Positions 5,415 to 12,366 of a stretch of DNA of 16,383 nt are shown here, piece by piece. The stretch comes from CAZDXV01 sp964648705 (lineage in GTDB: Bacteria > Patescibacteriota > Minisyncoccia > Minisyncoccales > GWA2-38-27), in NCBI GenBank assembly GCA_964648705.1, contig CAZYOI010000009.1, positions 1 to 16,383 on the forward strand. The letters are read 5' to 3'. Position numbers and translations under genes: made by a program. The notes beneath the pieces were generated by a model. It saw only the letters and a program-made list of their open reading frames with translations, was not told the DNA's origin and did no database searches. Numbering within the stretch: position 1 is the stretch's first letter; each line of letters begins with the position of its first letter.

Positions 5415-5415
5415 A
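5385..5415 (+). terminator. Intrinsic terminator of the ncRNA
   Basis: AGGGGAGCCC (5385-5394) pairs with GGGCTTCTCT (5401-5410) over a TTAAAA loop, followed by TTTT. The T run overlaps the stop codon of the convergent GspE-type gene (5413-5415). Confidence 0.85.
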
Positions 5416-6720
5416 TTCTTCTCCGGTTACTCTTTCTACTTCTTCTAAGGTGCTGATTCCTTTTAATGTTTTAATAAATCCGTCCTGCCTCATTAGAACC
5501 ATTCCCCTTTCTATGGCTTTGTTTCTCATTTCAGCTATAGAGGGGGATTTTAAGATAAACTTTTCCATTTTATCGTCAACAATAAAATTTTCAAAGATTC
5601 CGATTCTCCCCTTATATCCCGTAAAGCTGCAGTCGCGGCATCCTTTAGCCACCGGGATTCTCGTCTTTTCTGTGAGCTTGGGCGCCTTTACCTCTTTTGG
5701 GAGATTCTTAAGGGCCCTCTTTAAGGTTTTCATTTGTTCTTTTGAGGGTTTTTTGTATTCTACGCATTTTGGGCATACCTTTCTGACCAGTCTCTGGCCT
5801 ATAGCCATATTAATGGAAGGAGCTATATTCTCCGGCTTCTCTCCTAAAGCCTGGAGCCTGGAAATGGTTCCGGCAGCGTCGTTGGTATGGACGGTGCTTA
5901 AAACCAAATGGCCCGTTAAAGAGGCCTGTAAAGATATTTCAGCTGTTTCTTTGTCTCTTATCTCTCCTACCAGGATGACGTCCGGATCCTGCCTGACAAC
6001 AGCTCTTAATCCGTTGGCAAAAGTAAATCCTTTTGCCTCGTCCACCTGGGATTGGGAGACCCCTTTCAGATGGTATTCTATGGGGTCTTCAATGGTGATT
6101 ATCTTTATCTTTGGATTGTTTATCTTCTGGATAAAGGCGTAAAGAGTGGTTGTTTTACCGGAACCCGTAGGCCCTGTGCAGATTATCATTCCATTGGGCT
6201 TTTTAATCTGGTCTTTGAATATTTTAAGCATGTCTTCTCTCAAGCCCAGCTCTTCCATGCTAACCACCCATTTGGGGTTTAATATTCTCAAGACCAGGGC
6301 TTCTCCGTACTCCGAAGGCAGGGAAGAGGCCCTTATCTCAATAGATATTCTTTCTATTAAAATAGAAAAACGGCCGTCCTGGGGCCGCGAGGTCACATTA
6401 AGCTTTATACCCGACAAAAGCTTTATTCGAGATAAAAGGCTTTTGTATGTTTTTCTGTCAAAAAAGAGAATATCGTGCAAAACCCCGTCCACCCTTATTC
6501 TCAGCTTTATCTCGTCTTCTTTGGGCTCTATGTGGATATCGGAGGCGTCCAGATAGAAAGCGCCCGCCAGCAGGAACTCAACCAATTCGGTAGTTTTGAG
6601 GCGAAGGGAGTTTTTAATCTTGTCTTTGTAGTCCGGGATGTTCTTTACCTCTTTCTTGGTCTCCTTTACCGTTCTTTCCGTTATTTTCACCTCTCCTGTT
6701 ATTTTTTTATTTTCTGGCAT
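5413..6720 (-). CDS. GspE/PilB-type secretion or pilus assembly ATPase
   Basis: 435-aa cytoplasmic hexameric ATPase that powers type IV pilus or type II-like assembly. Seen: ASDIHIEP (59-66) and the N2-like domain with RPQDGRFS, Walker A GPTGSGKT (183-190), Asp box IEDPIEY (210-216), Walker B DPDVILVGEIRD (245-256), His box TGHLVLSTVHTN (269-280), and a zinc-binding tetracysteine (C316, C319, C361, C364). It is shorter than usual PilB/GspE because the N-terminal MshEN-type domain is missing; about 40 charged residues precede the ATPase part. No pilin, PilC or peptidase genes are adjacent. A TATAAT box (plus 6731-6736) lies 10 nt before the ATG. PilB versus GspE cannot be decided. Confidence 0.93.
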   Translation of the reverse strand: MPENKKITGEVKITERTVKETKKEVKNIPDYKDKIKNSLRLKTTELVEFLLAGAFYLDASDIHIEPKEDEIKLRIRVDGVLHDILFFDRKTYKSLLSRIKLLSGIKLNVTSRPQDGRFSILIERISIEIRASSLPSEYGEALVLRILNPKWVVSMEELGLREDMLKIFKDQIKKPNGMIICTGPTGSGKTTTLYAFIQKINNPKIKIITIEDPIEYHLKGVSQSQVDEAKGFTFANGLRAVVRQDPDVILVGEIRDKETAEISLQASLTGHLVLSTVHTNDAAGTISRLQALGEKPENIAPSINMAIGQRLVRKVCPKCVEYKKPSKEQMKTLKRALKNLPKEVKAPKLTEKTRIPVAKGCRDCSFTGYKGRIGIFENFIVDDKMEKFILKSPSIAEMRNKAIERGMVLMRQDGFIKTLKGISTLEEVERVTGEE

Positions 6721-6730
6721 GTGTTTTCAA

Positions 6731-6736
6731 ATTATA
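6731..6736 (-). promoter_or_regulatory. -10 box of the GspE/PilB-type gene
   Basis: Perfect TATAAT on the minus strand, ending 10 nt before the ATG. The -35 is weak (TTGGAA at 19 bp). Implies a very short leader. Confidence 0.5.
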
Positions 6737-6788
6737 TTAAGATGAAACAAGGTTATTCCAATTTATCCTTTTTTAAAAAAGAAGTCAA

Positions 6789-7223
6789 ATGGCAAAAGAA
6801 TACATTGCAGAAACAAAAAAAGAAACAAAAGAGCTGGCTCAGAAAACAGCTGAAGCTGTCTTAAAAGGAAGAGCCAGAGTGCTGGCTCTGAAAGGGGATC
6901 TGGGAGGGGGAAAAACAACCTTCGTTCAGTTTCTGGCCGAAAAGCTTGGAATTAAAGAAGATGTTTTAAGCCCTACTTTTGTCATCTTCAGAAAGTTTAA
7001 AGCCCCTTTTCCTTTTCAATATTTCTATCATTTTGACTGCTACAGGATAAAAAATTCAAAAGAAATTCTTGACCTGGGCTTTAGAGAAATCGTTGACAAC
7101 CCGAAGAATATCGTAGTTATAGAGTGGGCGGGGAAAATAGAGGATATTCTGCCGGAGGAAGCTTTAGTTTTAAACTTTGAGTTTTTAGAAGAGAATAAAA
7201 GAAAAATAACTTTTAATTATTGA
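6789..7223 (+). CDS. tsaE: tRNA threonylcarbamoyladenosine biosynthesis ATPase TsaE
   Basis: 144-aa P-loop protein that works with TsaB and TsaD to form t6A37 on ANN-decoding tRNAs. Seen: Walker A GDLGGGKTTF (36-45), SPTFVIFRKF (61-70, family switch region), FYHFDCYRI (79-87) and VVIEWAGKIEDILPE near 117-131, which are the standard TsaE blocks in the right order. Length is normal. It is divergent from the GspE-type gene with a 68-nt gap. AAGAAG a few nt before the ATG may be a weak ribosome binding site. tsaB and tsaD are not in the window. Confidence 0.95.
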   Translation: MAKEYIAETKKETKELAQKTAEAVLKGRARVLALKGDLGGGKTTFVQFLAEKLGIKEDVLSPTFVIFRKFKAPFPFQYFYHFDCYRIKNSKEILDLGFREIVDNPKNIVVIEWAGKIEDILPEEALVLNFEFLEENKRKITFNY

Positions 7224-7235
7224 CTTTGGGCCTTA

Positions 7236-7263
7236 TTTTGATAAGACAGGATTGTAATATAAC
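7236..7263 (+). promoter_or_regulatory. Putative promoter of the second hicBA pair
   Basis: TTTTGA (7236-7241), a 16-bp spacer and TATAAC (7258-7263), 8 nt before the ATG. The -35 is weak. Confidence 0.4.
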
Positions 7264-7271
7264 TGGGCTTT

Positions 7272-7574
7272 ATGGCAAAACTTACTTCTCAAGATCAAAA
7301 AAAGATAAAATGCCTCCGAAACTTTTTCCCAAGAAACATTGAGGTTCAGGTTAAGTCTTCAAAAGAAGGGGGTTTTTATGCTGAGATTCTTACCTTTCCG
7401 GGCTGTATTACCGAGGCTGAAACCTTCTCCGAGTTAATTAAAATGGTAAATGATGCCGTAGAAGTACCCAGAAAGTATCTCCCTTATATGCCTCCTTTGT
7501 CTTTAGCTCAGAGCTTCAATATCTTTCCTTCCGGGAAAATAACTAACTCTCCCATAGTATTTTCGATTTCGTGA
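7272..7574 (+). CDS. HicB-like antitoxin, second pair
   Basis: 100-aa protein with FYAEILTFPGCITEAETFSEL (35-55), the HicB-like strand and turn (F.A.I..FPG..TEG.T..E), and a following MVNDAV helix. The rest (PRKYLPYMPPLS...) shows no DNA-binding domain. It overlaps the next gene by 4 nt (GTGA), the antitoxin-toxin order of HicBA. It differs strongly from the first HicB at 3472, so it is a separate lineage and not a copy. Confidence 0.8.
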   Translation: MAKLTSQDQKKIKCLRNFFPRNIEVQVKSSKEGGFYAEILTFPGCITEAETFSELIKMVNDAVEVPRKYLPYMPPLSLAQSFNIFPSGKITNSPIVFSIS

Positions 7575-7795
7575 GGATTTCTGTTGCAGATTATTGTTCT
7601 CAGAAGAAGCTTACAAAGCTTGCTCTAAAATGCGGCTTTTTTATTTTCGAAGGAAAAGGAGATACTAAAGCGAAAGACCGGAAAGGAAAATTCATTACCA
7701 CAATTCTCAGGCACAGACGGATAAAAAGAGAAACAGCAAGAGGAATTATTAAGGCCTTAATTAGGGCTGGAGCAGATATTGAATTAAGAACCTGA
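7571..7795 (+). CDS. HicA-like toxin, second pair, catalytic His apparently lost
   Basis: 74-aa protein started by GTG at 7571 within the hicB stop (GTGA). The body LALKCGFFIFEGKGDTKAKDRKGKFITTILRHRRIKRETARGIIKALIRAGADIE fits HicA, but the motif expected to read GDH or GSH reads GDTK here. The catalytic His appears to be missing by an in-frame loss, with the flanks otherwise conserved. The N-terminal ten residues are also unlike the family. The product may be an inactive toxin. The stop codon forms part of the terminator stem at 7791. Family is likely; loss of activity is inferred. Confidence 0.75.
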   Translation: MRISVADYCSQKKLTKLALKCGFFIFEGKGDTKAKDRKGKFITTILRHRRIKRETARGIIKALIRAGADIELRT

Positions 7796-7814
7796 CTTGC
7801 TTTTCAGGTTTTTT
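7791..7814 (+). terminator. Terminator of the second hicBA operon
   Basis: CCTGA (7791-7795, including the TGA stop) pairs with TCAGG (7804-7808), followed by TTTTTT. The hairpin begins within the stop codon of the toxin gene. Confidence 0.7.
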
Positions 7815-7821
7815 CCTTTTA

Positions 7822-7830
7822 TGTTAAAAT
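7822..7830 (+). promoter_or_regulatory. Extended -10 of the exonuclease gene
   Basis: TGT then TAAAAT (7825-7830) only 5 nt before the ATG at 7836, directly after the upstream terminator. It implies a leaderless transcript. Confidence 0.6.
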
Positions 7831-7835
7831 AGACA

Positions 7836-8726
7836 ATGAAAAGAATTTTAGCAATAGACGCCAACGCTTTAATCCACAGGGCCTACCACGCCCTTCCTCC
7901 CTTAAAGACAGACAAGGGGGAGCTGGTTAACGCGGTTTACGGCTTCTTGTTAATTTTCTTTAAGGCGATAAAGGATTTAAAGCCAGAATATATTGTAGCA
8001 GCTTTTGACTATCCCGCTCCCACCTTCCGCCACAAAGAATACAAAGAATACAAAGCTCATAGGGAAAAAGCTCCGGAAGAGCTTGTCTCCCAGATATCCC
8101 TCGTCAAAGAGGCCTTAGGGGCTTTTAATGTCAAAGTTATAGAAAAAGAGGGGTTTGAGGCAGACGATTTGATAGGAACTGTCGCTAGAAGATTTCCAAA
8201 GAAGGATATAGAGACCGTTATTGCTACAGGAGACATGGATCTTTTGCAGCTAGTAGACAGAAAAGTCAAAGTGTACGGTTTAAGAAGAGGAGTCAAGGAT
8301 ACGGTGCTTTACGACAAAGAAAGAGTAAAAGAAAAATACGGAGGACTGACTCCCTCTCAGCTTACAGACTACAAAGCTCTGAGAGGAGACCCTTCAGACA
8401 ACATACCCGGAGTGGCCGGCGTAGGAGAAAAGACAGCCATTGACCTTATCTCCAGATTCGGCTCTCTTGAGAAGGTGTACAAAAATATAGACAAGTTAAA
8501 GCCCTCCTTGAAAAAGAGCTTGGAAAAGAACAAAGATAAAGCTTTTCTCTCCAAGCATTTAGTAGAGCTGAAATGCGATATTCCTTTAGATGGCGCTATT
8601 GAAGATTTGAAATGGGGAGGGTATAAAGAAGAAGAGGCCGCAAGCTTTCTTAAAAAGTACGGCTTTCAGACCCTTGTTTCCAGATTAGAAGAAATTAAAG
8701 GCAAGGATCAGCTTAAAATAATTTGA
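7836..8726 (+). CDS. Stand-alone 5'-3' exonuclease (DNA polymerase I N-terminal domain type)
   Basis: 296-aa FEN-family nuclease that removes RNA primers and repair flaps. Seen: LAIDANALIHRAYHALPP (D8), AAFDYPAPTFRHKEY (D58, R65), GFEADDLIG (E108, D110, D111), ATGDMDLLQL (D133, D135), and DYKALRGDPSDNIPG followed by VGEKTA (helix-hairpin-helix, with D185 and D188). These are the metal-binding acidic residues of the family. There is no polymerase domain; the protein ends after the nuclease fold, and a separate polymerase would have to be elsewhere. The terminal TGA overlaps the kinase ATG by one base (TGATG), so the two are coupled. Confidence 0.95.
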   Translation: MKRILAIDANALIHRAYHALPPLKTDKGELVNAVYGFLLIFFKAIKDLKPEYIVAAFDYPAPTFRHKEYKEYKAHREKAPEELVSQISLVKEALGAFNVKVIEKEGFEADDLIGTVARRFPKKDIETVIATGDMDLLQLVDRKVKVYGLRRGVKDTVLYDKERVKEKYGGLTPSQLTDYKALRGDPSDNIPGVAGVGEKTAIDLISRFGSLEKVYKNIDKLKPSLKKSLEKNKDKAFLSKHLVELKCDIPLDGAIEDLKWGGYKEEEAASFLKKYGFQTLVSRLEEIKGKDQLKII

Positions 8727-9820
8727 TGTTTTGGTCTAAAGAAAACAATTATCAGTTGGAAAAGAAAGAGATTCTTAATATTGTCAACAACCTGACCGAA
8801 GGCCTTTTGGTTTTTGACAACAAGAGCAAGCTTTCTTTGATAAACCCTAAAGCAGAGAATATCCTGGGAATCAAAAAAGAAGATGTTTTAGGAAAGAATA
8901 TTTTGAACTTAAGCTCTTTTCCCGGGTGCGAAAAGATAGTTTCTGTTTTAGGAGGGGGAATAGAAGAGATCTCCAAAAGAGAAGTGGAAATAGAGGAGAA
9001 CTTTATACTGGAGATAGATTCTATCAAAGTGGGAGAGCACGAGAAAGTAGGCGCTCTTGTCATCCTGAGGGACATTACCAGAGAGAAGAAAGCAGAAAGA
9101 ATGAAGACAGAATTCGTCACTTTGGCCGCTCATCAGCTTAGAACCCCCATGTCCGGGATTAAGTGGTCTTTGAGAATGGTTTTGGACGGAGAAGGGGGAA
9201 AGCTGACCGAAAAGCAAAAGGAGGTTTTAGAAAAGGCCTATTATACAAACGACAAAGTGATTGAGCTTATCAACGATCTTCTGAACGTAGCTAAAATAGA
9301 GGAGGGAAAATATATTTCAAAAACAAAGCTGGAAAGATTAGAAGAGCTGATAGAAAGGGTTGTTGAAAAGTATAAAAAGGAAATAGATGAAAAGGGTTTA
9401 GACTGCAGAATCGAAGAGCCCTCAGAAGATCTGCCCAAAGTAATGATGGATAGAGATAAAATGGAGATAGCTTTTTCCAATATTCTGAAAAACTCCATCT
9501 CCTACACTCTTTCCGGCGGCAAGATAACAGTATCTATAACAAAAGAGGAGAAATATCTTAAAGTCGAGGTAAAAGACACCGGAGTGGGCATTCCCCGTTT
9601 TGTCCAGGAGAGGATCTTCGAGAAGTTCTTCCGTTCAAAGAATGTAATGAAAATAGAGACAGAAGGGACGGGTCTGGGGCTGTACATCACCAAAAACATT
9701 ATTAAAGCCCACGGGGGAAGAATATGGTTTGAGTCGGAAGAAGGGAAAGGAACCTCTTTCTTTTTCACTCTTCCTGTTAAAAAAGAGTTCGGGGAGTACA
9801 TGCCTCCGGAGCTCTACTAA
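8726..9820 (+). CDS. Soluble PAS-domain sensor histidine kinase
   Basis: 364 aa from the ATG at 8726 (a TTG one codon upstream is less likely). There are no transmembrane segments. Residues about 15-120 form a PAS domain (LTEGLLVFDNKSKLSLINP, ILGIKKEDVLGKN, VILRDIT). HisKA follows with AAHQLRTPMSGI (phosphoacceptor H136) and LLNVAKIEEGK. HATPase_c has N box (NILKNSISYT), G1 (DTGVGIP), F box (IFEKFF) and G2 (GTGLGLYIT). All catalytic motifs are intact. The cognate partner is probably the response regulator that starts 64 nt downstream. The input is presumably cytoplasmic (redox, light or ligand), but no cofactor residue can be assigned. Confidence 0.95.
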   Translation: MFWSKENNYQLEKKEILNIVNNLTEGLLVFDNKSKLSLINPKAENILGIKKEDVLGKNILNLSSFPGCEKIVSVLGGGIEEISKREVEIEENFILEIDSIKVGEHEKVGALVILRDITREKKAERMKTEFVTLAAHQLRTPMSGIKWSLRMVLDGEGGKLTEKQKEVLEKAYYTNDKVIELINDLLNVAKIEEGKYISKTKLERLEELIERVVEKYKKEIDEKGLDCRIEEPSEDLPKVMMDRDKMEIAFSNILKNSISYTLSGGKITVSITKEEKYLKVEVKDTGVGIPRFVQERIFEKFFRSKNVMKIETEGTGLGLYITKNIIKAHGGRIWFESEEGKGTSFFFTLPVKKEFGEYMPPELY

Positions 9821-9825
9821 TCCAC

Positions 9826-9854
9826 TTGTGGTCTTTTTCAAATTGAGGTAGAAT
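9826..9854 (+). promoter_or_regulatory. Putative promoter of the response regulator
   Basis: TTGTGG (9826-9831), a 17-bp spacer and TAGAAT (9849-9854), 30 nt before the ATG. CCACTTGTGG followed by T-rich sequence at 9822-9839 could also act as a weak attenuator after the kinase. Confidence 0.4.
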
Positions 9855-9884
9855 AAAAGTGATAACAAAATTAAAAGCAAAACT

Positions 9885-10253
9885 ATGGCCAAAAAGATAA
9901 CAGTTGTAGAAGACGATAAATTCCTTAGGGAGCTCATCACCCAGAAGCTCTCCAAGGAGGGCTATGACATTTCAGAGGCCGTTGACGGGGAAAAAGGAAT
10001 TGAGACTATCAAGGATGAAAAGCCCGACTTGATTCTGCTTGATTTGATACTTCCCGGGATAGACGGCTTTGAGGTTTTAGCCAGGATAAAGTCAGATCCG
10101 GGAATATCCGAGATACCGGTTATCATTCTCTCCAATCTGGGCCAGAAAGACGATATAGAGAGGGGACTGAAGATGGGAGCCAAGGACTACCTCATAAAGG
10201 CCCACTTTACCCCGGAGGAAATTATCAAGAAGATTAACACGGTTTTAGGATAA
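9885..10253 (+). CDS. Single-domain response regulator (CheY/receiver type)
   Basis: 122-aa receiver domain with no output domain. Acidic pocket E9, D10, D11 (VEDDKF), phosphoacceptor D53 (ILLDLILPGIDG), S83 (IILSNLG) and K105 (DYLIKAH) are all present. It is probably phosphorylated by the PAS kinase upstream. Without a DNA-binding domain it must act through protein contacts, for example on the pilus ATPase or another kinase; this is inference. It is followed 9 nt later by fpg, so the three genes from here to holA probably form one operon. Confidence 0.95.
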   Translation: MAKKITVVEDDKFLRELITQKLSKEGYDISEAVDGEKGIETIKDEKPDLILLDLILPGIDGFEVLARIKSDPGISEIPVIILSNLGQKDDIERGLKMGAKDYLIKAHFTPEEIIKKINTVLG

Positions 10254-10262
10254 AAGGAATTT

Positions 10263-11111
10263 ATGCCGGAGCTGCCTGAAGTTGAGACAACTGTTTTAGG
10301 TTTAAGAAAAAAGGTCCTGAGAAGGACCTTTGTTGATGTGTGGACCGACTTTGAAAAACTCGTCAAAGACCCGGCTTTTAAAAAATTCAAAGAAGAGATA
10401 AAAGGGAAAAAGATAAAAGATGTCCGCAGGAAAGGGAAGAATATAGTTTTTGTCCTGTCAGGCGATTATTTCCTTTTGATCCACCAAAAGCTTACAGGAC
10501 ACCTTCTTTACGGGAAATGGAAAAAGAAAGAGAGATGGATTCCTTCAGAAAAAGGAGCCATGGAAGACAGAGAGAACCGCTATATCCATTTAATGTTCTT
10601 TTTGGATAAAGGAATGCTGGCTCTCTCTGATCTGAGAAAGTTTGCCAAGATAAAGCTTCTTAAGAAAGAAGGGCTGGAAAAAGAGCTTGGGGATATAGGG
10701 CCTGATGCCCTGGAAATAAGTTTTGAAAGGTTCAAAAAAATCATTCAGGACCAAAAAGGAAAGATAAAACAGGTTTTAATGAATCAGGAGTTAATAGCCG
10801 GAGTGGGGAATATCTATTCAGACGAAGCCCTTTTCAGAGCCAGAATAAACCCTTTTAAAAAAGCATCTTCTTTAAAAGAGAAAGAATTGAGGAGTTTATA
10901 CAAAAACATGATCGATGTCTTGAAAAAAGGGATAAAAAAAGGCGGGGAGAGCATTTCAGACTACAGGAATCTGGAAGGGAGAAAGGGGGGTTTTGACGAT
11001 TTCAGAAAAGTGTACAGAAAAAAAGAATGCCCCAGATGCGGCTCAAATATTAAAAGAGAAAAGATAGGGAGCAGGAGCACTTACTTCTGTCCTAAATGCC
11101 AAAAATTATGA
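10263..11111 (+). CDS. mutM: Formamidopyrimidine-DNA glycosylase
   Basis: 282-aa base-excision glycosylase and AP lyase that removes 8-oxoguanine and Fapy lesions. The catalytic N-terminus PELPEVET is present (P2, E3 after Met removal), with RRKGKN carrying the conserved Lys (K59), and LIHQKLTGHLLYG. The H2TH region NQELIAGVGNIYSDEALF follows, then GGESISDYRNLEG. The C-terminal zinc finger has C256, C259, C276, C279 and the DNA-contact Arg in SRSTYF. Full length. AAGGAA before the ATG is a usable ribosome binding site. The stop overlaps the holA ATG (ATGA). Confidence 0.96.
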   Translation: MPELPEVETTVLGLRKKVLRRTFVDVWTDFEKLVKDPAFKKFKEEIKGKKIKDVRRKGKNIVFVLSGDYFLLIHQKLTGHLLYGKWKKKERWIPSEKGAMEDRENRYIHLMFFLDKGMLALSDLRKFAKIKLLKKEGLEKELGDIGPDALEISFERFKKIIQDQKGKIKQVLMNQELIAGVGNIYSDEALFRARINPFKKASSLKEKELRSLYKNMIDVLKKGIKKGGESISDYRNLEGRKGGFDDFRKVYRKKECPRCGSNIKREKIGSRSTYFCPKCQKL

Positions 11112-12052
11112 TTATCTTTCTTTACGGTCAAGATACATACAGGTCCAAAAATAAGCTCAAAGAGATTATAGAGCATTACAGGAAAACCCATAAAAGCGGG
11201 CTCAATCTTAGATTTTTGGATTTATCAGATAAAGAGGCCGAGGATTTCAAAAGGTTCGAAGACAGCGTCCGCCAGGCTTCAATGTTTAAAGAAAAGAGGC
11301 TTGAGGTTGTTTTAAACCCCTTTTCTGACAATTCTTTTAAAGAGGCCTTTTTAAAGAAAGGAGAGGAGTTTGCCAATTCAGAGGACATCATTCTTCTTTT
11401 TCAGCAAGGAGAGGTTAGAAAGAACGACAAGCTGTTCAAGTTCTTAAAAGAAAAAGCCAAAAGCCAGGAGTTTTCTCTTTTAACAGGTTCAAAGCTTGAT
11501 TCTTGGGTTAAAGAGGAGTTTAAAAAGAGAGGGTTCGATATTAAAGAAAATCTTGCAGAAAAGCTTGTTTCTTTTGTAGGAAACGATTTATGGCGTATGG
11601 AAAATGAGATATTAAAGCTGGCTAATTACAAAAAAGGAAAAGAGATAAAAGAAGAAGATATTGAGCTTTTAGTAAAGCCGGAAATAGAAACAGATATTTT
11701 CAAGACAATAGACGCTATAGCCAAAAGAGACAGAAAGAAAGCTCTTTCTTTTATCCACAAGCATTTAGAGAAAGGAGACACCCCTTTATACCTTCTTTCC
11801 ATGATAGGCTATCAGATAAGGAATGTTTTGTCAGTAAAAGATATGGCAGAAAGGGCCTTCCCCTATAATGTTATTCTTAAAAAATCAGGACTCCATCCCT
11901 TTGTAGTTAAAAAAAGCTATTCTCAGGCAAAGGCCTTTTCTCTGGAGGAGCTAAAAAAAATCTACCAGAAGATATTCGAGGCAGATTTGAGCATAAAGGT
12001 AGGGAAGATAGATTCGGAAACCGCCTTAGACCTTATTGTAGCCGGTATCTAG
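11108..12052 (+). CDS. holA: DNA polymerase III subunit delta
   Basis: 314-aa clamp-loader subunit that opens the beta clamp. The start is taken as the ATG at 11108, which overlaps the fpg TGA in ATGA and gives the typical opening MIIFLYGQDTYRSKNKLKEI; an ATG four codons upstream is less likely. Family patterns seen are LLTGSKLDSWVKEEFKKRG, LVSFVGNDLWRMENEILKL, DIFKTIDAIAKRDRKKAL, LLSMIGYQIRNVL and the C-terminal helix DLSIKVGKIDSETALDLIV. As normal for delta, no functional Walker A is present. Length is in the usual range. The gene ends on a CTAG shared with the convergent rpsT stop. Confidence 0.92.
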   Translation: MIIFLYGQDTYRSKNKLKEIIEHYRKTHKSGLNLRFLDLSDKEAEDFKRFEDSVRQASMFKEKRLEVVLNPFSDNSFKEAFLKKGEEFANSEDIILLFQQGEVRKNDKLFKFLKEKAKSQEFSLLTGSKLDSWVKEEFKKRGFDIKENLAEKLVSFVGNDLWRMENEILKLANYKKGKEIKEEDIELLVKPEIETDIFKTIDAIAKRDRKKALSFIHKHLEKGDTPLYLLSMIGYQIRNVLSVKDMAERAFPYNVILKKSGLHPFVVKKSYSQAKAFSLEELKKIYQKIFEADLSIKVGKIDSETALDLIVAGI

Positions 12053-12312
12053 GAGTTTTTCTTTATTAGGGCAGCTATTCTTGATTTTTTTCTTGAGGCT
12101 GTGTTTTTTTTAATTACTCCCTTTTTGGCTGATTTATCCAACACCTTATATATTCTGGGAAGAAGCTCTTTTGCTTCTTTTATTTTATTCTCTGAAACCA
12201 AAGTTTTAACCTCTTTTATGAGTTTTTTCATTTTGTTTTCCTGGTCGAGATTCCTGACCCTTCTTTTCTTTTCCTGTCTCAATCTCTTTTTTGCGGACTT
12301 TATAACCGGCAT
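12049..12312 (-). CDS. rpsT: 30S ribosomal protein bS20
   Basis: 87-aa, highly basic, all-helical 16S rRNA-binding protein. The opening MPVIKSAKKRLRQEKKRRVRN and the block KKGVIKKNTASRKKSRIA are classic for bS20. Length is normal. It has its own promoter directly upstream, with the -10 only 9 nt from the ATG. Its TAG stop and the holA TAG stop lie on opposite strands of the same CTAG. Confidence 0.96.
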   Translation of the reverse strand: MPVIKSAKKRLRQEKKRRVRNLDQENKMKKLIKEVKTLVSENKIKEAKELLPRIYKVLDKSAKKGVIKKNTASRKKSRIAALIKKNS

Positions 12313-12321
12313 ATATGAACT

Positions 12322-12350
12322 AATTTAGCACAGGGAAATAAAAAACGCAA
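12322..12350 (-). promoter_or_regulatory. rpsT promoter
   Basis: On the minus strand TTGCGT (plus 12345-12350), a 17-bp spacer, then TAAATT (plus 12322-12327) preceded by TGC, an extended -10. The -35 lies within the stem of the upstream terminator. The ATG is 9 nt beyond the -10. Confidence 0.6.
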
Positions 12351-12366
12351 GTGGTTAGCTTGCGTT
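12339..12366 (-). terminator. Terminator of the radical SAM gene
   Basis: ACGCAAG (12345-12351) pairs with CTTGCGT (12359-12365) over a 7-nt loop, with a T run on the minus strand (plus 12340-12345). The TAA stop of the radical SAM gene (12355-12357) lies in the loop. Confidence 0.85.

Noticed and set aside
5450..6142. 230-codon plus-strand ORF
   Set aside because: It is antisense to the GspE/PilB-type gene, whose motifs are unmistakable; the composition is that of a shadow frame.
8723..8725. TTG at 8723 as the histidine kinase start
   Set aside because: The ATG one codon later overlaps the exonuclease stop in TGATG, the typical coupling arrangement.
11096..11107. ATG at 11096 as the holA start
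   Set aside because: It adds MPKI, which is foreign to the family opening MIIFLYG; the ATG at 11108 gives the standard N-terminus and an ATGA overlap.
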